Source: CAWINX01 sp963702055 (GTDB taxonomy: Bacteria > Actinomycetota > Thermoleophilia > Solirubrobacterales > 70-9). Taken from it: a stretch of 64,000 nt of DNA. Position 1 is the first letter of the stretch, and each line of letters starts with the position of its first letter. Location of the stretch: positions 1 to 64,000 of the forward strand of contig OY969702.1 in the NCBI GenBank assembly GCA_963702055.1. The letters are read 5' to 3'. The translations under genes and the position numbers were made by a program. The notes below the pieces were generated by a model that was not told where the DNA came from, ran no database searches, and saw only the letters and a program-made list of their open reading frames with translations. This document shows, piece by piece, positions 43,887-52,968 of the stretch.

Positions 43887-44339
43887 TCAGCCGACTTGCT
43901 TCAACAACTCGGCGGTCGTGAGGACCTCAACCCCACGTTCTTCCAGCCAAGAAACCACGCTTTCGTCGTCAAGTAGGTCCTTGTCTCCGGTGACGATTGC
44001 GTCTGCCGATCCGGAGATCGCGGCGGACACGACCGGGGCGTCGTCGGGGTCTCGGATGGCAAGGTCGATCTCCACGTCGGGAAGCATCGGTGCGAGCAGC
44101 ACCAGAACGTCACGAACGTCCGCCTCCTCGATTCCCAAGTCGCGAATTCGCGGGCGACGCAATACCTCGACGATCTCCTCCGCCAGTTTCCAAGACGCGA
44201 CTGCGACGAATTTCTCCGCCCTCAGGGCTTCAAGCACAGAACCGGGTCCGCCGTCCGGGAAGGCGATGCCTGAAACCCAGACGTTGGTGTCAATGACTAC
44301 GCGCAGCCCGGACCTCTTGGATCGCCAGCGCCACCTCAT
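43887..44339 (-). CDS. PIN-domain toxin (VapC-like ribonuclease)
   Basis: The 150-residue protein has the PIN acidic residues: VVIDTNVWVSG near the N-terminus, AEEIVEVL, then RDPDDAPVV and IVTGDKDLL. It resembles the putative-toxin PIN subgroup that carries DTNVWVSGI. VapC toxins cleave tRNA or rRNA. ATG 44339 lies 50 bases inside the antitoxin gene; no later start codon precedes the PIN core. The pair forms a type II toxin-antitoxin module, convergent with xseB. Confidence 0.9.
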   Translation of the reverse strand: MRWRWRSKRSGLRVVIDTNVWVSGIAFPDGGPGSVLEALRAEKFVAVASWKLAEEIVEVLRRPRIRDLGIEEADVRDVLVLLAPMLPDVEIDLAIRDPDDAPVVSAAISGSADAIVTGDKDLLDDESVVSWLEERGVEVLTTAELLKQVG

Positions 44340-44574
44340 GCTCGACGTCCGGCTCAGCCAAGCCTTGCTTGCGGGAGTGGGAGCGCCTGCGTGAGAGCAG
44401 GCTGTCGAAGCGGCGCTCCCACTCGCCCTGTTCCAAGACCTCGACGCCCTGGTCCACGAGCCACCTGTCGAGCGCGCCCCGGATCAATGCGGCGACCGAC
44501 TCTCCGCGGCTCTCCGCGACCGCCTTGAGGGCGGTCAGCTGGCGATCTTCGAGGTATATGTTCGTGCGCTTCAT
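44290..44574 (-). CDS. ribbon-helix-helix antitoxin (VapB/CopG-like)
   Basis: The 94-residue protein starts with the RHH DNA-binding element MKRTNIYLEDRQLTALKAVAESRGESVAALIRGALDRW (strand, helix, turn, helix). It continues with a basic, flexible C-terminal region likely to neutralise the toxin. The toxin gene overlaps its end by 50 bases. TATGGT ends 9 bases before ATG 44574 on the minus strand. The short repeats around it (GTGATGTATGGTGTATAG) are plausible operator half-sites. Confidence 0.9.
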   Translation of the reverse strand: MKRTNIYLEDRQLTALKAVAESRGESVAALIRGALDRWLVDQGVEVLEQGEWERRFDSLLSRRRSHSRKQGLAEPDVEHEVALAIQEVRAARSH

Positions 44575-44583
44575 CGCCTATAC

Positions 44584-44589
44584 ACCATA
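44584..44589 (-). promoter_or_regulatory. -10 element TATGGT of the toxin-antitoxin operon
   Basis: TATGGT on the minus strand ends 9 bases before ATG 44574. It is embedded in GTAT-type repeats that could bind the RHH antitoxin. Confidence 0.4.
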
Positions 44590-44609
44590 CATCACATGCC
44601 CTGAGGCGC

Positions 44610-47600
44610 TCACTGGCCGACCCCCTCGATCTTCGCCTCCAATCGCCGCCGGCCCGCGTCGATCGCCGCCCTGTCGAGGGTCTCGACGACGGGCTCGCCG
44701 GGTCGTTCGAGGAAGACATAGGCGACCTCCACCTCTTCCGCTCGGCTCGCTTCGCTCACCGCGAGCGCGTAGATGTCGCGCTGGGTCTCGTAGCGCTGGA
44801 CCAGCTCGGCGGGTGAGGATTCCCCGAGGCGATCGGTCTTGTAGTCGATGACCCGCGGGGGCTCGCCGCCGGTCTCGACCAGAAGGTCGATCGAGCCGCG
44901 CAAGACGGTTCCCGGCAGGGGGAGGAGAAACGGAACCTCCGCGCGGCTGCGCTCGGCGCCGCGAACCCGCTCGGCGAAGAAGGCGCATCCCAACCAGGCG
45001 CGGGTCGCCTCCAGCGCCTCCGCTTCCTCGACGTCGGGGTCGAGGCCGGCGGCCAGCGCGAAGCGGCGGGCGAGCTCGGGCGGCGGCTCGCGCCACTCGT
45101 TGGCCTGGCTCCACTCGAGCAGGGAGTGGACGGCGATGCCGTGCGCGGTCCGCTCCTCTCCCGCTCCGCCCTCGCCATTCGCCGGCCGAGGAGTGGAGTC
45201 GTCCAGCAGCGCGGAGATCGCCGTGTAGGAGAGGAACCGAGTCGGCGCGTCCTGGGCGGAGGGACGGGCGAGCGGCGCCGGGCCCTCGCCGAGGGGGAGC
45301 GATTCGCCGGTCTCTCGCGCGGTCCTCGTCAGCTCGGCGGCGCGCTCGGCGGAGGGGAGGCTGACCTGGACGGCGATCTCGGAGGGGGAGAATCCCGCCT
45401 CGAGGCCGGCGCGGGCCTGCGGCGCCGGCACCGCCAGGGCGGAGTCGCTCTCGCGGTCGATTGCAAAGGCGTCGACGATGCGCTCGATGACCGGGGTGGC
45501 GGGCTTCGTCTCCTTGCCGGGCTCGGGCTTGACGACGCCGCTGAGGATCAGGCGCTCGCGGGCTCTGGTGGCCGCCACGTGGAAGAGCCGCAGTCCCTCC
45601 TCGGAGTCGCGGGCGTTGCCCTCCTCGCACAGCTCGCCGTAGGAGAAGAGGTTGATCGCCGGGGCCCCCAGGCGACGCAGCTGCATTCCGACGCGCGGCC
45701 CGTCCGCTTCGGGGCCGAGCGCAAGCAGGGGCGCGCGCGAGCCGGCCAGGAGGCTGCGCGAGAGGTCCGGCACGGCGACGACGTCGAACTCGAGGCCCTT
45801 GGCGTTGTGGACGGTCATGATCCGCACGCCGTCGTGCCCCTCGACCGCGGTCGCCGCCTGGGCCTCCGCGCCGGCCTCCGCCCGCGCGGCGAGGAAGTCG
45901 AGGAACCCGCGCAGGTCGCGACCCTCGCGCGACTCGAACTCCGCCGCCAGCCGCATCAGCTTGCGGACGTTGGCGAAGCGGGCCTCTCCCTGAGGGCGCA
46001 TCAACACGGCCAGGTCGTAGCCGGTCTCCGTGACGGCCGCCTCGACCAGCTTCGTCAAGGAGAGGCTCGTGCCGCGCTCGCGCAGCGAAGCGACGGCTTC
46101 GGCGAAGCGACGCAGGAGCGCCGTCTCCGCGTCGGGAATCTCCGCAAGCCGCTCGGGCTCGGCCAGGTCGGGCTCGCGCAGGCCGCTCGCCCGCTCGACC
46201 GCAGGCCAGACGCGTCGCCGTTTGCCCGCGGCCGCGCGCAGCAGCCAGAGGGTGTCGGGGGCCACTCCGCAGGCGGGGGAGGCGAGCGCGCCGAAGAGCG
46301 CCCTGTCGTCGAGCGGGTTGGCGATCGTCGCCAGCAGCGCGCAGACGTCGGCGACCTGCTGCTGGGACCAGTAGCCGCGGCCGCCGACCACGTAGGGGCG
46401 CAGCCCAGCCCGCTCCAGGGAGTCCTCGTAGGCGTCGAGGTGGGTGAAGGCCCGCAACAGCACGACCATCTCGCCGCGGGGGACCCCGGAGTCGGCCAGA
46501 CGGCGCAGCCGCTCGGCGACGAAGCGGGCCTCGGCCAGGCAGTTGAGCGGAGTGCGGCCGTCGACGCTCGGCTTCAGGTCGATCCCCTCTTCGTCCCAGC
46601 CGTCGCGGGCGGTGAGCAGCAGCTCCACCGCCGCTCCGTCCCCGGGCAGAGGCGCGGCGGGCTCGGCACCCACCCGCAGCGGCCGGAAGGACTCGCCGAG
46701 CAGCTCACCGCCGAGCGCGTTGACCGCGCCGATCACCTCGGGTCGCGAGCGGAAGTTGCCGCTCAGGCTCATCGCGCCGGCGCCCGGGCGCTCCTCCATC
46801 AGGCGGCGCTGCTCACGGAAGACCTCGAGGTCGGCGTGACGAAAGCCGTAGATCGACTGGAACTCGTCGCCGACGACGATCAGCTCGCTGCCGGGGCCGC
46901 GCAGCGCCTCGATCAGCCGCAGCTGCAGCCGGTTGGTGTCCTGGAACTCGTCGACCATCAGGTGCTTGAAGCGGTTGCGGTAGTCCTCGCCGATCTCGGC
47001 CCTCTCCAAGAGCCCGGCGGCGAGGATCTGAAGGTCCTCGAAGTCGATCCCGGCGCGGCGGCCCTTCGCCGCCTCGAAGGAGGCGGAGTACAGCTCGAGC
47101 AGCTCACTCAGGTGACCGTAGGCCTCGCCGCCTTCGCCCGCCTCGGCGACCCTGGCGACGGCGGCGTCGATCGCCTCCCGGTAGGCGCCCATCGGCTTCG
47201 CCTTGCTGTCGGTTCGCAGCGCCGCCAGTTCATCGAGGCTCGGCGCGGTCTCGCCAATCGGCTCGAGAACGATCAGGGCGCGCTCGATCAGCTCGCGATT
47301 GGAGTTGGTCGGTTTCAACTCGTCGAGCGTCGTCGCGGCTGCCTCGGCCGCGAGGTGCAACGCCTCGGCGACGTTTGGCCGGGAGGTCTCGGGCAGCTGG
47401 GGATGGGCGACGCCGCGGCTGCGCAGCTCGGCGTGGATGCCGGTGACGATCGAGCGCAGCCCATCGACCTCGTAGGCAGCGACGGTTTCCTCGCGCGCCG
47501 CTTCGCCGCCCGCCAAGAACACTTCGAGCGCTTCCTCGAAGGCCTCCCGGGCGGCGCGCTCGGCCTCGGGAGCGTCCAGCACTCGGAAGCCCGGGTCGAT

Positions 47601-47948
47601 CCCCGCCGCGACGGGGTGCCCGGCCAGCAGCCGACTGCAGAAGCCGTGGATCGTCGTCACCCAGGCGCCGCCGATTCCCGCCAGCAGGTCCCTGGCGCGC
47701 TCCTCGCCGTCCCTCGCCCGGCGCTCCAGCTCGGCGCGGATCCGCTGGCGCAGCTCCGCCGCCGCCTTGTCGGTGAACGTGAAGGCGAGGATCGCGTCCG
47801 GGTCGATTCCCTCCTCGCAGGCCAACCGGCAGTAGCGGTCGACCATGACGCCAGTCTTGCCGGTGCCGGCTCCCGCTTCCAGCAGCACGTCGAGCCCGGA
47901 CGTCTCGATCGCCGCCGCCTGCTCCGGGGTGGGCACTCGCTCGCTCAC
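44610..47948 (-). CDS. addA: AddA-type ATP-dependent helicase/nuclease
   Basis: The 1112-residue protein is a UvrD-family helicase with a C-terminal nuclease. Walker A is AGAGTGKT (residues 25-32). Further helicase motifs are TFTDKAAAELRQRI, VDEFQDTN, VVGDEFQSIYGFRHAD, VMTVHNAKGLEF-like RIMTVHNAKGLEF and VAATRARERLI. The RecB-like nuclease motif is RGSIDLLVE...VIDYKTD near residue 1000. With AddB it resects DNA double-strand breaks for recombination. GTG 47948 has an excellent AAGGAGGAG ribosome site. It follows addB by 15 bases. Confidence 0.93.
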   Translation of the reverse strand: MSERVPTPEQAAAIETSGLDVLLEAGAGTGKTGVMVDRYCRLACEEGIDPDAILAFTFTDKAAAELRQRIRAELERRARDGEERARDLLAGIGGAWVTTIHGFCSRLLAGHPVAAGIDPGFRVLDAPEAERAAREAFEEALEVFLAGGEAAREETVAAYEVDGLRSIVTGIHAELRSRGVAHPQLPETSRPNVAEALHLAAEAAATTLDELKPTNSNRELIERALIVLEPIGETAPSLDELAALRTDSKAKPMGAYREAIDAAVARVAEAGEGGEAYGHLSELLELYSASFEAAKGRRAGIDFEDLQILAAGLLERAEIGEDYRNRFKHLMVDEFQDTNRLQLRLIEALRGPGSELIVVGDEFQSIYGFRHADLEVFREQRRLMEERPGAGAMSLSGNFRSRPEVIGAVNALGGELLGESFRPLRVGAEPAAPLPGDGAAVELLLTARDGWDEEGIDLKPSVDGRTPLNCLAEARFVAERLRRLADSGVPRGEMVVLLRAFTHLDAYEDSLERAGLRPYVVGGRGYWSQQQVADVCALLATIANPLDDRALFGALASPACGVAPDTLWLLRAAAGKRRRVWPAVERASGLREPDLAEPERLAEIPDAETALLRRFAEAVASLRERGTSLSLTKLVEAAVTETGYDLAVLMRPQGEARFANVRKLMRLAAEFESREGRDLRGFLDFLAARAEAGAEAQAATAVEGHDGVRIMTVHNAKGLEFDVVAVPDLSRSLLAGSRAPLLALGPEADGPRVGMQLRRLGAPAINLFSYGELCEEGNARDSEEGLRLFHVAATRARERLILSGVVKPEPGKETKPATPVIERIVDAFAIDRESDSALAVPAPQARAGLEAGFSPSEIAVQVSLPSAERAAELTRTARETGESLPLGEGPAPLARPSAQDAPTRFLSYTAISALLDDSTPRPANGEGGAGEERTAHGIAVHSLLEWSQANEWREPPPELARRFALAAGLDPDVEEAEALEATRAWLGCAFFAERVRGAERSRAEVPFLLPLPGTVLRGSIDLLVETGGEPPRVIDYKTDRLGESSPAELVQRYETQRDIYALAVSEASRAEEVEVAYVFLERPGEPVVETLDRAAIDAGRRRLEAKIEGVGQ

Positions 47949-47963
47949 GGCGCTCCTCCTTGC

Positions 47964-50900
47964 TCAGCGCTCTTCGACATCGAAGTCCTCCTCGACCACC
48001 GGCGCCCGGTCGCGGCGGCAGATCGGGGCGAAGTCGCAGTAGGTCGGGCAGGTGTCGTGCCCGCGCAGCCCTTTGCGCGGCCCGGGGTCGCGCCGGATCT
48101 CCCCCGAGCGCATTCGCGCGACGATCTCACCGGCTCGCCGCCGGGCGTCGGCCAGCAGCTCCTCGAACCCTTCGTCGTCGACCAGGTCGGTGCGAACGAT
48201 CCCGTAGGCGCCGAGCTCCTCCGCGAGTTCCTTGAGGACCATCCCCCGGGGGCGTCGTTTGGACGTTCCCCGCAGCGGGTGGTAGAGGCCGCCGACCGGC
48301 CGCCCGCCCCAGTGCTCGGCGACGGCGATCAGGTACAGCTGCAGTTGCAGCTTCGCCTTCTCCTCGAACTTCTCACGCGGCGTCACCGATCCCGACAGCT
48401 TGTAGTCGAGGACGAGGGCGCTGCCGTCGGGCGCCCGGTCGACCCGGTCGATTGCGCCGTGCAACCCCCAGTCGTCGATCCTCAGCACCGGCCGCTCGCT
48501 GTCCTCCTGCTCGCCGAAGGCCGCCTCCAGCAGCCAGGGCTCGAAGCCGCCGGTCTCACGCCCGGCCTCCTCGGCGAGGAAGCGGCACAACAGTCGCTCG
48601 ACCCGGCGGGCGATTGCTCGCTCGCTCGGGTGATCGCCAAGCTCGCGCTCGGCGGCGATCTCGGCGACCAGCTCGCGCCCCCGCTCGATCCATACCGGCA
48701 GCGAATCGGGACGGGGGAGGGGGTCGCCCCCGGGCCGCTCTCCGTAGAGGCGGTCGAGGGTGGCGTGCATCAGCCCGCCCTGGACCAGCGGGTCGGGCCT
48801 GGGGTCGAGTGGCTGGGGGTCGAGCTCGTGCGCGGCGAACCAGCGGTAGGAGCAGAGGTCGAACTCCTCCAGGGTGGTGCCGCCGTAGGCCGGGACCGCG
48901 GCGAGCGACTCGATCACCGCCGGGTTCGCCAGCGGCCCCGGCGCCCGCGAAGCGGCATCCGCGGCGCCGGCCGCCGCCAGCCTCGCCTTGAGGCTGCGTC
49001 CCGTCTCCTCGTCGACTCCGGCCGCGGCGAGCGATTCCGCCGTGTCGGCCGCCGCGCCGCGGGCGGCGATTGCGCGGGCCAGCTCGTCGGCGGAGGGGGC
49101 TTCGACGACGAGGGGGACGACCCGGGCAAGGTCGCGCCCGCGCGTGATCGATTCCTCCACCGGGTCGGGCTCCTCCGCCCCCGGCGGCGGGTCGAGCAGG
49201 CGGCGGACCTCGTCGATGAAGGGTGAGCGCGCCTCCGCGGCGCCGCTTTCGTCGCTGTCGCGATAGGAGAGAAAGAGGCTCCTGCTCGGCAGCGAGATGC
49301 TGGAGTAGAAGAGGTAGCGCTCCTCGGCGTCGGTGTCCTTGCGGGGGTCGAGGCCGAGGGAGCCGCGCTGGCGGTCGGAGAGGAACGGGTCGCCGCCGCG
49401 GTCGCGGCGGGGGAACTCGCCGTCCTGGAGGGAGGCGACGAAGACGTGGTCGAAGCGGGCGGCGCGCAGCTGCTGGGGCTCGGCGATCCGCACCCGTTTT
49501 CCCACTGGCCCGCTCCAGGCCCGGAACGCGACCCCCTTCAGCACCCCGATCAGCTCCTGTGGGGACGGCGCCCGCTCGCCCAGCGCCGCCAGGTCGGAGA
49601 GGGTGTTCGCGAGCGCCGCGACCGCGCGCGAGTCGACCCCTTCGCCGGGTTCCCCCGGCTCGTCTCGTTCTGCGCGCGCGGCAATGACCTTGACGACCCG
49701 CGCGACCTCCTCGGCGAATCCGGCGCGGGAGCCGCGGGCGGCTTGGCGAACCCGCTTGAGCTCCGGGGGAAGCGTGCCGTCCTCTCCCGGCCAGAGCTCC
49801 AGCGCGGTCGCGGCGTCCCGCACCCGGCGCTCGCGAACCCGCGCCTCCAGCCTGTCGACCATGTACGGGGGGATGCCGGAGGGGCCGCGCAGGAACCGCA
49901 GCAGGTCGCTCGCCCGGCGCGCTCCGAACTCGGCTTCGAGCAGGGCGATCAGGCAGTCGCCGACCGCCGTCGCGGAAGCAGGCAGGTCGGCCTCCAGCGC
50001 CGTCTCGATCCCGTAGGACTCGAGCACCGAGGCGATCGGCGGCCCGCGCCGGGCGGGGTCGCGCAGGACGACCGCGATCTCCGCCGGGTCGGCGCCGGCC
50101 GCGAGCAGCTTCGCCGTCTCGACGCCGATCGCCTCGGCCTCCGCCCGCTCGCCGGCCGAGCGCAGCAGGGTCAGTCCCTCCTCTGGTGGGAGGGTCTCGG
50201 CGTCGATCGCGCCGAAATTTCGCTCGAGGTGGAAGAGGAGCGGGCTGAGCGTGTTCCCGGCATCGGCCGGCAGGGTCTCCTCGGCGCCGCCGATCCTCTC
50301 GCGCAGCCTGTCCAGCAGCTCCTCGCGCTCGCGCAGGATCGCGTGGCCGGCCTCGTAGGGCAGCGCGATCGTCACCTCGGCGACTTCGCAGAGGGCGGCG
50401 ACCAGCTCGAACTGGTTCGGGGTTAGGTCGTCGAGCCCGTAGAGGAAGACCGGGCGCTCGCGCCAGAGCTCGCCGGAGCCGCGCAGCAGCGCGATTGCCT
50501 CGGCCGCGATCTGGTGCGAGTCGACGCGGCCGAGCCCGTCGCGCGCCTCCGCGTATCGGGTGAACAGGCCCGCGATGTCGCTCAGATAGGCGGAGCCCTC
50601 GAGGGTTCCGGCGCCCGTCCCCATCGCATCGGGCCCGATGCCGGCGCGCTGCAGCTCGTCCAGCAGTCGCCTGAAGGCGAGCGCGAAGCCGGGGCGTTCG
50701 GCGGAGCGCCGCAACGGCCCGAGCGGTCCCGAGAGCGCGATCTCGATCAGCCGCAGGCGCTGCGACTCGGTCAGCTCCGGGCCCGGGGGGGACCCGCCGG
50801 AGACCGCCACCGTGCGAAAGAGCGCGCCGAAGGTCATCACCGATCCGCCGAGCACCGCGCCGTCCTCGCACAGCTCGCCCTCCATGCGGAACCGTTCGTC

Positions 50901-51011
50901 CTCGTTGGGCACGACGAGGATCGGATCGCGTTCCAGCGCCGCGGCAAAGCGCTCTCGGGTCAGGGCGACGCGACCCGAGTTCGGCGGTCCGAGGATCAGC
51001 TTCAGGGCCAT
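47964..51011 (-). CDS. addB: AddB-type nuclease/inactivated helicase subunit
   Basis: The 1015-residue protein has a helicase-like N-terminal half in which the P-loop is replaced by LGPPNSGRV. It lacks the lysine-threonine pair of a working Walker A. The C-terminal nuclease domain has GAIDRVD and LVLDYK. Cysteines in LCSYRWF, together with CPTYCDFAPIC, are spaced as in the iron-sulfur staple of AddB nucleases. This subunit would scan for recombination hotspots and cut the second strand. ATG 51011 follows TAGGCT by 6 bases. Confidence 0.9.
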   Translation of the reverse strand: MALKLILGPPNSGRVALTRERFAAALERDPILVVPNEDERFRMEGELCEDGAVLGGSVMTFGALFRTVAVSGGSPPGPELTESQRLRLIEIALSGPLGPLRRSAERPGFALAFRRLLDELQRAGIGPDAMGTGAGTLEGSAYLSDIAGLFTRYAEARDGLGRVDSHQIAAEAIALLRGSGELWRERPVFLYGLDDLTPNQFELVAALCEVAEVTIALPYEAGHAILREREELLDRLRERIGGAEETLPADAGNTLSPLLFHLERNFGAIDAETLPPEEGLTLLRSAGERAEAEAIGVETAKLLAAGADPAEIAVVLRDPARRGPPIASVLESYGIETALEADLPASATAVGDCLIALLEAEFGARRASDLLRFLRGPSGIPPYMVDRLEARVRERRVRDAATALELWPGEDGTLPPELKRVRQAARGSRAGFAEEVARVVKVIAARAERDEPGEPGEGVDSRAVAALANTLSDLAALGERAPSPQELIGVLKGVAFRAWSGPVGKRVRIAEPQQLRAARFDHVFVASLQDGEFPRRDRGGDPFLSDRQRGSLGLDPRKDTDAEERYLFYSSISLPSRSLFLSYRDSDESGAAEARSPFIDEVRRLLDPPPGAEEPDPVEESITRGRDLARVVPLVVEAPSADELARAIAARGAAADTAESLAAAGVDEETGRSLKARLAAAGAADAASRAPGPLANPAVIESLAAVPAYGGTTLEEFDLCSYRWFAAHELDPQPLDPRPDPLVQGGLMHATLDRLYGERPGGDPLPRPDSLPVWIERGRELVAEIAAERELGDHPSERAIARRVERLLCRFLAEEAGRETGGFEPWLLEAAFGEQEDSERPVLRIDDWGLHGAIDRVDRAPDGSALVLDYKLSGSVTPREKFEEKAKLQLQLYLIAVAEHWGGRPVGGLYHPLRGTSKRRPRGMVLKELAEELGAYGIVRTDLVDDEGFEELLADARRRAGEIVARMRSGEIRRDPGPRKGLRGHDTCPTYCDFAPICRRDRAPVVEEDFDVEER

Positions 51012-51017
51012 CTCCCC

Positions 51018-51023
51018 AGCCTA
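51018..51023 (-). promoter_or_regulatory. -10 element TAGGCT of the addB-addA operon
   Basis: On the minus strand TAGGCT ends 6 bases before ATG 51011, predicting a leaderless addB transcript. Confidence 0.5.
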
Positions 51024-51094
51024 TGGATCGCCCCGGCGCGCTCCTCCCGCAAACTGCGACCTCCCGGCGTCGATTTGCCGTCTACCCCCCTCTT

Positions 51095-51100
51095 TAGATT
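51095..51100 (+). promoter_or_regulatory. -10 element TAGATT for the 151-residue protein gene
   Basis: TAGATT ends 8 bases before ATG 51109 with no ribosome site. Confidence 0.45.
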
Positions 51101-51108
51101 GAGCGCAG

Positions 51109-51564
51109 ATGGCTCTTTGCTTCGTAGACCCGGCCGACGCGATTCGCGCCATCGCCGACTCGGTCGGCCGTGAGGCTCGCCGCCAGTTGCTCGGCGAGGC
51201 GGTTCGCGCCTGGGTCGACGAGATCCCCGACGACGAGCTGGAGACCCACTACGCGAAGGCGCTCTCCGAGCTCGACGAGCACGACCTCTCGATGCTCGCC
51301 GCCTGGCACGGCTCGCTCGAGGTCGGCCACCCGCTTCCCAATCGCGACTTCCTGATGGGCGCCTTCGGCTCCCTTGGGGAGCACCGCCGCGAGGCCCTCA
51401 AGCTCGCCGCCGGCTTCCGCGGCGAGGAGGCGGTCGACGCCGGCGTCACCGAGGAGCACGCGCTCGAGCTGGTCCTCGGCCTGCTCTCCCCGCCGCGCCT
51501 GATGGAACTCGCCGTCGAGGCGGTCGATCTCTACGTCTGGGACCGCGCCGGTTCCGACAACTAA
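51109..51564 (+). CDS. helical protein of unknown function
   Basis: The 151-residue protein is predicted almost wholly helical and acidic, with a single early cysteine and no signal or membrane segment. No family is recognised. The TAGATT -10 and clean codon usage support it. Its last four bases overlap the end of the convergent HAD hydrolase gene. Confidence 0.75.
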   Translation: MALCFVDPADAIRAIADSVGREARRQLLGEAVRAWVDEIPDDELETHYAKALSELDEHDLSMLAAWHGSLEVGHPLPNRDFLMGAFGSLGEHRREALKLAAGFRGEEAVDAGVTEEHALELVLGLLSPPRLMELAVEAVDLYVWDRAGSDN

Positions 51565-52199
51565 GTAAGCGCCGCGCGGATCTCGGCGATCGCCTGGGCG
51601 TTCTCGCGGAAGTGGACGGCGCCCAGGCCGACCTCCCGCGCCCCCTCGCAGTTGACCTCGACGTCGTCGACGAAGAGGCACGCCTCGGCGGGCAGGCCGA
51701 TTCGCTCCAGGGTCAGCCGGTAGATCTCGGGTTCCGGCTTGCGGCGGCCGACGAAGGCCGAGTCGACGACCAATTCGAAGATCTCGTCGACCGGCAGCAT
51801 CGAGCGCCAGAGGGGCTCCCACTCGCGCACGTTGTTGGTCAGCATCGCCATCCGGAAGCCCTCCGCCTTCAGCTCGCGCATCAGCTCGATCATCGGCGGG
51901 TTCGGGTTCAGCGCCCGGAAGTAGATCTCTTTGAAGCGGTGCATTTCCGGGCGATGGCCGACCAGCGGCTCCAGCCCGTCCGCGATCCGCCCCAGGAAGT
52001 CGACCTCGGTGACCTCGCCGCGCTCCAGCGCGTACAGGGGGTGCTCGCCGTCCGCCTCGGCGACCGCCTGCATCGCCTTGCCGAGGTTCTCGGTGGAGAT
52101 GCCGGTCTCGTCCTGGAAGGCCATGAAGGACCCGACCAGCGGCGTGGTCAGCACCCCGCCGAAGTCGGAGACGATCGCCTTGATTTGAGAGTCAGCCAT
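51561..52199 (-). CDS. HAD-superfamily hydrolase (subfamily IA)
   Basis: The 212-residue protein has the HAD motifs in order: SDFGGVLT (nucleophile aspartate), an alpha-helical cap, MLTNNVREW (motif II), KPEPEIY (motif III lysine) and FVDDVEVN (motif IV aspartates). The second aspartate of motif I is replaced by glycine. This is seen in the epoxide-hydrolase-N-terminal/ACAD10-like group, so phosphatase activity may be altered. Its ATG overlaps the upstream gene by 8 bases, coupling the two. Confidence 0.88.
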   Translation of the reverse strand: MADSQIKAIVSDFGGVLTTPLVGSFMAFQDETGISTENLGKAMQAVAEADGEHPLYALERGEVTEVDFLGRIADGLEPLVGHRPEMHRFKEIYFRALNPNPPMIELMRELKAEGFRMAMLTNNVREWEPLWRSMLPVDEIFELVVDSAFVGRRKPEPEIYRLTLERIGLPAEACLFVDDVEVNCEGAREVGLGAVHFRENAQAIAEIRAALT

Positions 52200-52584
52200 C
52201 GGCCCGCACGATCTCGTAGTGGCCGAGTCCCTCGCGCCCCTCGACCGACCAGCGGAAGAAGGCGATCTCCGCGCTCAGCCCGGGGCGGAGGACCGGTGCC
52301 GAGCTGATCAGCGTGCCGGCGCCGCGCAGCGGCCGGCCGTCGTCGCCGTCGGGCCACAGCTCCAACGTCGCCCGGCGCTGCACCCCGTCCTCGCCGTACT
52401 CGGTCGAGAGCAGCGCCTCGGAGATCTCGACCGGCGCGGCGTCGGGATCGCAGATCACCGCGGCGACCTCCTCCTCGCCATGACCGGCGACCCCACGCGG
52501 CCGCAGCGCGGTCAGCGCCAGCAGCCCGCCGTCGGAGAAGACGATGCCGATCGAGCGCCGCAGGGCGGCGTCGGGATCGTTCAT
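52192..52584 (-). CDS. protein of unknown function upstream of the HAD hydrolase
   Basis: The 130-residue protein is predicted mixed beta with no signal, cysteine cluster or membrane helix. I do not recognise it. It overlaps the HAD hydrolase start by 8 bases and is presumably cotranscribed. The region upstream has no clear ribosome site; TAGGCT about 30 bases before the start is a possible -10. Confidence 0.7.
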   Translation of the reverse strand: MNDPDAALRRSIGIVFSDGGLLALTALRPRGVAGHGEEEVAAVICDPDAAPVEISEALLSTEYGEDGVQRRATLELWPDGDDGRPLRGAGTLISSAPVLRPGLSAEIAFFRWSVEGREGLGHYEIVRADG

Positions 52585-52638
52585 GCGCGGTCGGCCGGGG
52601 TGGGAAGCACGGCGGGAAGCCTAGATGAGCCGCCCGGC

Positions 52639-52644
52639 TACCAT
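52639..52644 (+). promoter_or_regulatory. -10 element TACCAT for the SufT-like gene
   Basis: TACCAT ends 6 bases before ATG 52651 and no ribosome site is present. Confidence 0.4.
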
Positions 52645-52650
52645 TGCGTC

Positions 52651-52968
52651 ATGTCCGAGAACGAGACCGCGGTGCTGACCGAAGACGATGTGCTCGAAGC
52701 CCTCGAGGAGGTAATCGACCCCGAGCTGGGACTCGACTTCGTCTCGCTCGGCCTCGTCTACGACGTCGACATCGAAGGCGCCGATGTCTACGTCACCTTC
52801 ACCCTGACGACCCCGGCCTGCCCGATCGGCCCCCAGGTCTCCGAGCAGATGAAGGAGTTCGTCGGCGACCTGGCCGGCGTAAGCGCCGTCCACCCGAAGA
52901 TGGTCTTCGATCCCGCCTGGTCCCCGGAGATGATGTCCGAGGACGCCAAGTTCGCTCTGGGGTTTTAG
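52651..52968 (+). CDS. SufT/MIP18-like iron-sulfur assembly protein (DUF59)
   Basis: The 105-residue protein has the DUF59 pattern: LEEVIDPELGLDFVSLGLVYDV, then TLTTPACPIGPQVSEQM with the single conserved cysteine, and a C-terminal FDPAWSPEMMSEDAKFALGF. Such proteins help deliver iron-sulfur clusters to target enzymes. sufB and sufD are at the far end of this window. It overlaps the end of the convergent FxsA gene by four bases. Confidence 0.9.
   Translation: MSENETAVLTEDDVLEALEEVIDPELGLDFVSLGLVYDVDIEGADVYVTFTLTTPACPIGPQVSEQMKEFVGDLAGVSAVHPKMVFDPAWSPEMMSEDAKFALGF

Noticed and set aside
45126..49226. Open frame of 1366 codons on the plus strand opposite addA and addB
   Set aside because: The opposite strand carries clear helicase and nuclease motifs in one frame. 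This one is a low-complexity shadow.
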